Of a DNA stretch of 45,726 bases, positions 41,016 to 45,726 are shown in pieces. Both the position numbers and the translations under genes were made by a program. The DNA comes from Verrucomicrobiales bacterium (lineage in GTDB: Bacteria > Verrucomicrobiota > Verrucomicrobiia > Verrucomicrobiales > SLCJ01), in contig JAGXGH010000132.1 of the NCBI GenBank assembly GCA_024636835.1, positions 1 through 45,726 on the forward strand, given 5' to 3'. The notes below the pieces were generated by a model. That model ran no database searches. It was not told the DNA's origin and saw nothing but the letters and a program-made list of their open reading frames with translations. Numbering within the stretch: position 1 is the stretch's first letter; each line of letters opens with the position of its first letter.

Positions 41016-41191
41016 GGAATCTGATTGGAATAAGAAACTGTCAGGAGTAAGTCCAGCGCCAATCGGACATAATCGCCAAAAAAACCGCCCCCTACGCATG
41101 CTTTACATAGTATTTACAAGATGATTGATATGCAAGGATTAAATCAACAAGACAATATCTGGAGTAGATACCTTGCGAAACTCAACAAATT

Positions 41192-42112
41192 TTATTTCAA
41201 ATCGCGCACCCAGATATTGCGGAACTCCACCGGATCACCATGCCACTGAAGTAACAGCGGAGCCTTCTCGGGAAGGTTCTTCGGATACGAGGCCAACTTG
41301 CGATATACTGTCGGCCCCATGATCTCCGTTTCGCTCTGAACAACGATGCCATTGTGCAAAGCCGTCACCGTCGCTGGCGCCTTCAGCGAACCATCATCAT
41401 TAAAATGCGGTGCATGGAAGACAATATCGTAACTCTGCCATTCGCCTTGCGGTAGCGTCGCATTCACAAGTGGTGGCGTTTGACCATACACAGCTCCCGC
41501 GGTGCCGTCGGGATAGGTTTGATTACCGTGACTTTGCAGTATCTGAACCTCATAAAGGCGCATCAAAAAGATACCACTGTTCCCTCCTCCTTGTCCATTG
41601 ACCTTGCGACCACTGGGAATACGCCACTCCAAGTGCACCTGCACGTCGCCAAATTCTTGCTTCGACAAAATACTATGCGCCTTGGCAACCAACACACCAT
41701 CCTTGTTCAGCCACGGACAGGGCTCGCCAGTCTTGGCACTCAGCCACGCATCCGTGGAAGATCCGTCAAAAAGCACTTTCGCGTCTTCTGGTAGAGGCGT
41801 AGTCAGCGCACCCGCCGGCTTCACAGCAACCGGTTGTGGACGGGTTCCATCATGCACTCTCCATGGCGTGCCGGGAATCTCTGGCGTCGTCGGTTTAATC
41901 CCCGGTCCCATCGGTTCAGGCTTTTTATCTTCCTTCGGCGGTTTAGCTTTAGCTTCCTTCGGCGGGTTACCCTCCGGTTCCACAGGTTCAGCCTGTTTAG
42001 CTTGCTCAGTGGATTTTTCCTCTATTACCTCCGAATCCGCCTTCTTGGCTAATGATGGTGAAGCGATGAGAATCGAAAATGAAATACAGCTAAAAAGGGA
42101 AAGCCTGCGCAT
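41192..42112 (-). CDS. exported DUF1080 (3-keto-disaccharide hydrolase-like) protein
   Basis: The 306-residue protein has a signal peptide (about 1-22, LIASPSLAKK), then a Lys/Pro/Glu-rich low-complexity stretch (about 25-75), then a DUF1080 concanavalin-like domain: VLFDGSSTDAWLS, GDVQVHLEWRIPSG, GGNSGIFLM, YEVQILQSHGNQTYPDGTAG, WQSYDIVFHAP, and LLLQWHGDPVEFRNIWVRDL. Related enzymes hydrolyse 3-keto-glycosides. Such proteins are very abundant in PVC bacteria. Its relation to the polysaccharide locus is not shown by position. Confidence 0.82.
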   Translation of the reverse strand: MRRLSLFSCISFSILIASPSLAKKADSEVIEEKSTEQAKQAEPVEPEGNPPKEAKAKPPKEDKKPEPMGPGIKPTTPEIPGTPWRVHDGTRPQPVAVKPAGALTTPLPEDAKVLFDGSSTDAWLSAKTGEPCPWLNKDGVLVAKAHSILSKQEFGDVQVHLEWRIPSGRKVNGQGGGNSGIFLMRLYEVQILQSHGNQTYPDGTAGAVYGQTPPLVNATLPQGEWQSYDIVFHAPHFNDDGSLKAPATVTALHNGIVVQSETEIMGPTVYRKLASYPKNLPEKAPLLLQWHGDPVEFRNIWVRDLK

Positions 42113-42251
42113 GATGACATTATCAAAATACCTGTTTCATTCACTGTCATTAAAAAAAATTCACGAATTACTTGCCAGCGATGCCTCCATGGGGCTAAAA
42201 AAGCTTAGTAGTTGCGAAACTTCTCAACTCCCCGATTATTTTTCCACCTCT

Positions 42252-42668
42252 ATGAAGAAATTCCTCATTGCCACCCTCGCCCTCGGCATCTTGTTGCCGA
42301 TCTCCGCAAGCGCCGACCTTCAAGACCCGCAGCTTAATCGCTACGGCCCGACCCGCAAAGTCGGTCGCGCACTCACCAATATCTTCCTTGGCGTAACCGA
42401 GATTCCAACCACGATGGCTTCCTACCAGCGCATTGAGGGTAACAACTCAGCATGGGGGCCAGGACTAACAGATGGCACCATGCGCGCAGTTCGCCGCCTC
42501 GGATGGGGCACCTTTGAACTCGTCACCTTCATGTGGCCAACTTACAAATGCGGATGGCGTCAGCCTTACAACCGTATGGAAATCAACCCGAAGTCAGGCT
42601 TGGAAGAGTTTCCTCCTGAGCTTGGATTCAGCCTCGGATCAACTTACAACCGTCGCCCGAACCGCTAA
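42252..42668 (+). CDS. exosortase-system-associated protein, TIGR04073-like
   Basis: The 138-residue exported protein has a signal peptide (MKKFLIATLALGILLPISA) and a mature domain with KVGRALTNIFLGVTEIPTTM, RAVRRLGWGTFELVTFMWP and a Pro/Tyr-rich end, as in the TIGR04073 family linked to exosortase systems in Verrucomicrobiota. The open frame extends to 41598 but the upstream part is antisense to the DUF1080 gene and is not used. No exosortase or PEP-CTERM protein is seen in the window. A strong terminator follows. Confidence 0.6.
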   Translation: MKKFLIATLALGILLPISASADLQDPQLNRYGPTRKVGRALTNIFLGVTEIPTTMASYQRIEGNNSAWGPGLTDGTMRAVRRLGWGTFELVTFMWPTYKCGWRQPYNRMEINPKSGLEEFPPELGFSLGSTYNRRPNR

Positions 42669-42699
42669 AGCGGTCTAGCCAACAAAGAATTTTTTCTTG

Positions 42700-42730
42700 C
42701 CGCGCTTCCTGTGAAGCGCGGTTTTTTTTT
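42700..42730 (+). terminator. rho-independent terminator
   Basis: A perfect 9-bp stem CCGCGCTTC (42700-42708) and GAAGCGCGG (42713-42721) with a 4-base loop is followed by nine T at 42722-42730. It is 32 bases after the stop of the TIGR04073-like gene and ends that transcript before ribH. Confidence 0.92.
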
Positions 42731-42797
42731 CTCGCTGAGACAAGATCGCCTTGCGATTCTGGTTGCATCCGCACAGCCTTCGCCCACATTCCAACCC

Positions 42798-43331
42798 ATG
42801 TCAGATTTCCAACTTCCACTCAAGCCGCGCATGATCGGCAAAAAGCGCCGAGTCGCCATCGTGGCATCGCGTTTCAACTCAGCGTTCACTGACGCGATGG
42901 TGGAGAATTGTTGCAAAGTTCTCATCGAAGAAGCCGAAGACATCGCCATGGATTTACACCAGGTGCCCGGTGCATTCGAAATCCCCGTCGCCGTGGAAGC
43001 TATTGCAGTTCGCCAACCCCCACATGCCATCATTGCCCTTGGCGTGATTATTCGTGGATCCACTGCCCATGGCGATCTCGTCGCAGAAAGCGTCACTTAC
43101 GCGCTCCAATCAACGGCAACCAAACATCTGATCCCTGTGATCAATGAAGTCCTCTTACTCAATAATGAAGAACAAGCGATTGAGCGCACCATGGGGGAAC
43201 AATTAAACCGCGGTCGCGAAGCAGGACGAGCTGCTCTAGAGATCATCCAGTCCATGGAAAAGATCCGCACCACTCAGTCAAACGCCAAGTCGGCTCCACC
43301 ACAAGCACAAGGAGTTGGAACCAATGGGTAA
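42798..43331 (+). CDS. ribH: 6,7-dimethyl-8-ribityllumazine synthase
   Basis: The protein makes the riboflavin precursor from 5-amino-6-ribitylamino-uracil and 3,4-dihydroxy-2-butanone 4-phosphate. Motifs: VAIVASRFN, VPGAFEIPVA, ALGVIIRGSTAHGDLVAESV, and NRGREAGRAALEI. The ATG at 42798 (MSDFQLPLKP) is used; upstream in-frame codons run into the terminator. An extra 30-residue polar tail follows the family end. The stop overlaps the nusB start by 8 bases, so translation is coupled. No FMN riboswitch is seen. Confidence 0.9.
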   Translation: MSDFQLPLKPRMIGKKRRVAIVASRFNSAFTDAMVENCCKVLIEEAEDIAMDLHQVPGAFEIPVAVEAIAVRQPPHAIIALGVIIRGSTAHGDLVAESVTYALQSTATKHLIPVINEVLLLNNEEQAIERTMGEQLNRGREAGRAALEIIQSMEKIRTTQSNAKSAPPQAQGVGTNG

Positions 43332-43740
43332 ACGTCGCGAAGGCCGTGAAGCCGCACTTCAGTTTTTGTTCTCGAACGAGCTAAACCAGCTGGGCACCGA
43401 AGCCGAACGTTCCGCATTCTGGGAGCTTCGTCGTGCCAAACCACTGGTGCGCGCGTTCGCCGAAGAACTCGTCGAAGGCACCAACAAACACCTCGAAGAA
43501 ATCGATACACTCATCGATGCCGCCACCCCGGATTACGATCTGGATCGCATCGCCAAGGTCGACCACAACATCCTGCGCATCGCCATTTTCGAACTCATTC
43601 ACCTTACCGAGGTGCCTCAGCCCGTGGTCATTAATGAGGCGATTGAGATGGCTAAACGATTCTCAGGCGAGGAATCCGGTAAGTTCATCAATGCAGTACT
43701 CGACTCCATACGCAAGAAACTCTCGGTGGCAGGCAGCTAG
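43324..43740 (+). CDS. nusB: transcription antitermination factor NusB
   Basis: The 138-residue all-helical protein matches NusB: start MGKRREGREAALQFLFSNEL, and the C-terminal half with DRIAKVDHNILRIAIFELIH, VVINEAIEMAKRFSGEESGK and FINAVLDSIRK. It binds boxA RNA with NusE during rRNA transcription. The start chosen overlaps the ribH stop; an ATG three codons upstream exists. ribH-nusB coupling is common in bacteria. Confidence 0.92.
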   Translation: MGKRREGREAALQFLFSNELNQLGTEAERSAFWELRRAKPLVRAFAEELVEGTNKHLEEIDTLIDAATPDYDLDRIAKVDHNILRIAIFELIHLTEVPQPVVINEAIEMAKRFSGEESGKFINAVLDSIRKKLSVAGS

Positions 43741-43802
43741 CAAGTAAAGCACCAAGCATAGCCAGCGAATATCGCTATTCCCTTCTCTCATTGATTCTCG
43801 TC

Positions 43803-44651
43803 ATGGGTCTGTTTTCCAAAATTTCGAACGTCTTTTCCCGCAAAGCCAAGCCCGATTGGGACGAGCTTGAAGAACTACTCATCTCTAGCGATATCGGTGT
43901 CCGACTCGCCATGAAGATCATCGAAGATCTTCAAACGCTCGGCAGACAAGTGAGCGCCGATGACGTGATCGATGAATGCCGCAAAGTCGTTCTCGCGAGA
44001 CTTCCAGAATCCACGCCGCCTCTCCCCGCCCCCTCTGACAACGGACCACGAGTCATCCTCGTCGTTGGCGTTAACGGAACGGGGAAAACAACGTCTTGCG
44101 CCAAACTTGGTCACTTCCTGCGCAACCAAGGGCACAGCGTCACACTTGCCGCAGCAGATACCTTCCGCGCCGCCGCCGTCGAACAACTCGAAGCCTGGTG
44201 CCAGCGTCTCGACCTACCACTTGTCAAAGGAGCACCAAACGCCGACCCATCCAGCGTCTGTTTCGATGCCTATCGCTCCGCCGCAGCGGCAAATTCTGAC
44301 TACTTGATCTGTGATACCGCAGGAAGACTCCATAACCGCCACAATTTAATGGCAGAACTGGATAAAATCCGCCGCACACTCGGAAAAACCGACGAGTCCG
44401 CGCCGCACGAAGTTTTACTAGTCGTCGACGCCACAACCGGCGGCAACGCAGTGCAGCAAGCCCGTGAGTTTCACAAAGCCACGCAGCTCACCGGTCTTAT
44501 CGTCACCAAACTCGACGGCTCAGGTAAAGGTGGCGTTGTCGTCGCCGTGCAAGAGGAACTAAGTATCCCCACTCGCTTCTTAGGCACCGGCGAACTCGCC
44601 GAGAACTTCAAGCCATTCGCAGCCAGCGATTTCGTCGAGGAGCTTCTGTAA
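43803..44651 (+). CDS. ftsY: signal recognition particle receptor FtsY
   Basis: The 282-residue protein contains the SRP-type GTPase NG domain: N-domain (DWDELEELLISSDIGVRLAM), P loop GVNGTGKTT (about 89-97 from the ATG), the insertion-box motif DTFRAAAVEQL, DTAGRLHN, TKLDGSGKGG, and GTGELAENFKPF. It targets ribosome-nascent chains to the membrane. No acidic A domain is present, so it is the short form. ATG at 43803 is used rather than the TTG at 43791. It starts 62 bases after nusB. Dispersed repeat copy 5 follows. Confidence 0.92.
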   Translation: MGLFSKISNVFSRKAKPDWDELEELLISSDIGVRLAMKIIEDLQTLGRQVSADDVIDECRKVVLARLPESTPPLPAPSDNGPRVILVVGVNGTGKTTSCAKLGHFLRNQGHSVTLAAADTFRAAAVEQLEAWCQRLDLPLVKGAPNADPSSVCFDAYRSAAAANSDYLICDTAGRLHNRHNLMAELDKIRRTLGKTDESAPHEVLLVVDATTGGNAVQQAREFHKATQLTGLIVTKLDGSGKGGVVVAVQEELSIPTRFLGTGELAENFKPFAASDFVEELL

Positions 44652-44691
44652 TTGCATTTCGCCAGTTAGATTGAAGTAATGGCGGGGAATA

Positions 44692-44792
44692 ATACAGCTT
44701 TCGAATGAGAATATGACTTTCGCCGCGCATAAGTTGCACATGATCAACCAACACCTGCCCGATCGCGTAAGATCAATACCAAGATTTGGTAA
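44692..44792 (+). repeat. dispersed intergenic repeat, copy 5
   Basis: A 101-base copy close to copy 4: ATACAGCTTTCGAAT, CGCCGCGCATAAG, a CATGATCAACCA block, GATCGCGTAAGATCA, and the near-perfect palindrome ATACCAAGATTTGGTAA at 44776-44792. It lies between ftsY and the tRNA on the same strand. Confidence 0.85.
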
Positions 44793-44859
44793 TATTGCGA
44801 ATGATCCGAGGCCCAGAGTTGCACTCACGCAAACATTCTCTATGATTCATTCTCGTGTC

Positions 44860-44935
44860 GGGGGTGTAGTCCAATGGCAGAGACAGAGGACTTAAAATCC
44901 TTCCAGTGCCGGTTCGAGTCCGGCCACCCCTACCA
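44860..44935 (+). tRNA. tRNA with UAA (Leu) anticodon and type I cloverleaf
   Basis: The 76-base gene folds as a standard cloverleaf. The acceptor GGGGGTG pairs with CACCCCT (with a terminal G-U pair), the D arm is short, and the anticodon stem GAGGA/TCCTT encloses loop CTTAAAA with anticodon TAA at 44893-44895. The variable loop is only 5 bases (CCAGT). The T arm is GCCGG-TTCGAGT-CCGGC, then discriminator A and an encoded CCA. The anticodon reads leucine codons UUA/UUG, and A73 fits leucine, but bacterial tRNA-Leu is normally type II with a long variable arm. The amino acid carried is therefore uncertain. Confidence 0.88.
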
Positions 44936-45360
44936 CCCTTCTTAGCCGAAGTCGTAAGACCGTGTGCTCTTCCGTAGTCGAAGTCGTCAGGCTTTGGAAA
45001 ATGTGCCGCATTATTCGGATTTACACCAAAGTTTGGGGGAAGGACATATTTGTTAATATTCAGTGGTTTGGTTTTAACCGCATTGCGCGAGGCCGCGCAT
45101 ATTAGACGCATGCCCTACTCAAGTGTCACGAACAACGACATATACTCGGCCAACATCTGCTGAATGTTTATCGTCGTAAGACGCTGTCATCAGGTGGCAG
45201 GCTTTCGAAGTAGAAGGGATAAAGTATCGTGTAGAAAGGGAACGTAGCGCGGCATTTCGCTCCAGGATTGGCGTTAGAAAAACCTACTTCAATCCTTCTA
45301 ATTTTGTAAATCCTCTCTCAACAAACTCTCACCGTCTTTGCGCGAGAATCTCTTACGCGC
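44936..45360. other. non-coding gap between tRNA and integrase
   Basis: No gene is supported here. CGAAGTCGT occurs twice within about 35 bases near 44948 and 44982, and GC-rich hairpin-forming blocks occur near 45085-45105. Open frames across this stretch run through the tRNA or have no protein-like pattern. No well-formed attC site was identified. Confidence 0.5.
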
Positions 45361-45362
45361 TA

Positions 45363-45422
45363 ATCGCGTGGGGCGCAGCCCTTTTACGCGGGGATCGCGT
45401 GAGGGCGCAGCCCTTTTACGCG
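45363..45422. repeat. tandem pair of palindromic units at the integrase 3' end
   Basis: Two head-to-tail copies of a unit of about 30 bases: ATCGCGTGGGGCGCAGCCCT then TTTACGCG (45363-45393), and a nearly identical second copy (45394-45422). Each folds as CGCGT/ACGCG outside and GGGC/GCCC inside. The second copy lies inside the last codons of the integrase, and the stop codon (45384-45386) falls in the first copy. Confidence 0.8.
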
Positions 45423-45726
45423 ACAAAGCCCATCCAGCGGACTCGTCACCCCCAGCCCGTTTGCCCCCATCGTGACATGAAGGTAAATCTCCGTGGTGGT
45501 GATGTCCTCGTGTCCGAGAAGTTCCTGGATCGTTCGCAAATCCGTCCCGCCCTCCAACAGATGTGTGGCGAAGCTGTGCCGTAGCGCATGACTCGTCACC
45601 CGCTTCTCGATCCCTGCCGCACTGGCCGCACGCTTGATGGCTTCGTTATATACTTTTCCGTGGAGGTGATATCTCCGCTTCACGCCGCTTTCTGGGTCTG
45701 TGGAAGTCTGCCTTGAAGGAAACAAC
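45384..45726 (-). CDS. intI: integron-type tyrosine recombinase IntI (C-terminal part, cut by window edge)
   Basis: Only the last 113 residues or so are in the window. The fragment starts inside the sequence [13 protein letters not shown], a signature of integron integrases just before the catalytic C-terminal region, then shows [16 protein letters not shown], the catalytic [13 protein letters not shown] (His and Arg), [16 protein letters not shown] (His and nucleophile Tyr), and [11 protein letters not shown]. The R-H-R-Y set beyond the first Arg is complete. The 5' end, attI and any adjacent cassettes would lie to the right of the window. The last dozen residues come from a tandem repeat. 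Confidence 0.85.
   Translation of the reverse strand, partial: LFPSRQTSTDPESGVKRRYHLHGKVYNEAIKRAASAAGIEKRVTSHALRHSFATHLLEGGTDLRTIQELLGHEDITTTEIYLHVTMGANGLGVTSPLDGLCRVKGLRPHAIPA

Noticed and set aside
41598..42251. Long plus-strand extension upstream of the TIGR04073-like gene (total frame 356 residues)
   Set aside because: It is antisense to the well-supported DUF1080 gene. The real start is the ATG at 42252, which begins a clean signal peptide.
42731..42797. Possible riboswitch before ribH (CTGAGA seen near 42735)
   Set aside because: The leader between the terminator and the ATG is only about 67 bases and lacks the conserved elements of FMN or TPP riboswitches.
44773..45111. Minus-strand frame of 112 residues covering the tRNA
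   Set aside because: It is antisense to the tRNA and part of a repeat. Segments such as GGRGGRTRTGTG are simply the translated tRNA complement.
1..45726. CRISPR array, rRNA genes, prophage
   Set aside because: No regularly spaced repeats with unique spacers, no rRNA-like sequence and no phage structural genes were seen.

Overview
The window looks like a chromosomal segment of a Verrucomicrobiota bacterium, probably a marine or polysaccharide-degrading member of the Verrucomicrobiae. Lineage-typical families support this: Verru_Chthon-cassette pseudopilins, a TIGR04073-type exosortase-associated protein, a DUF1080 protein, S1 sulfatases next to a PL6 lyase, and sigma factor/Ser-Thr kinase/SUMF1 modules. 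No rRNA is present and a single tRNA is seen.

Layout. 0.2-6.2 kb: an RlmI-like rRNA methyltransferase, two lipoproteins, a glycerophosphodiester phosphodiesterase, a small membrane protein, and a MetE-C-domain protein coupled to an UlaG-like metallo-hydrolase. 6.4-13.0 kb: a carbohydrate locus with a clan GH-A-like glycosidase, an SGNH acetylesterase, a PL6 lyase and two convergent S1 sulfatases, consistent with stripping acetyl and sulfate groups from an acidic, probably algal, polysaccharide and cleaving it. 13.3-14.4 kb: a RAYT (Y1 transposase) gene bracketed by near-perfect inverted repeats. 14.6-17.2 kb: minus-strand ORFs separated by long imperfect palindromes with AAC...GTT ends, read here as integron attC sites, i.e. 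a cassette cluster without an adjacent integrase (CALIN). 17.7-25.7 kb: lgt, the complete tolQ-tolR-tolA-tolB-pal envelope operon, a 43-residue membrane peptide, dnaX and ybaB. 25.9-37.7 kb: an endonuclease/exonuclease/phosphatase-family protein, an AsmA-like protein, an ECF sigma factor with a putative membrane regulator, OsmC, a large kinase with PEGA and SUMF1 domains beside a second sigma factor, threonine dehydrogenase, 5-formyl-THF cyclo-ligase and ApaG. 37.8-44.7 kb: thiD, three pseudopilin-like genes, a DUF1080 protein, a TIGR04073-type protein, then ribH-nusB-ftsY. 44.9-45.7 kb: a tRNA with a UAA anticodon but a short variable loop, and the C-terminal part of an integron-type tyrosine recombinase running off the window.

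Three signals cut across the genes. (1) A dispersed intergenic repeat of about 100 bp, ending in the palindrome ATACCAAGATTTGGTAT, occurs at five places, always just downstream of a gene. (2) Four attC-like sites lie between 15.55 and 17.16 kb, with an integron-type integrase end at 45.4 kb on the same strand. (3) The tRNA at 44.86 kb has a fully paired type I cloverleaf but a leucine anticodon, and bacterial tRNA-Leu is normally type II. All family assignments come from reading motifs; no database search was run.
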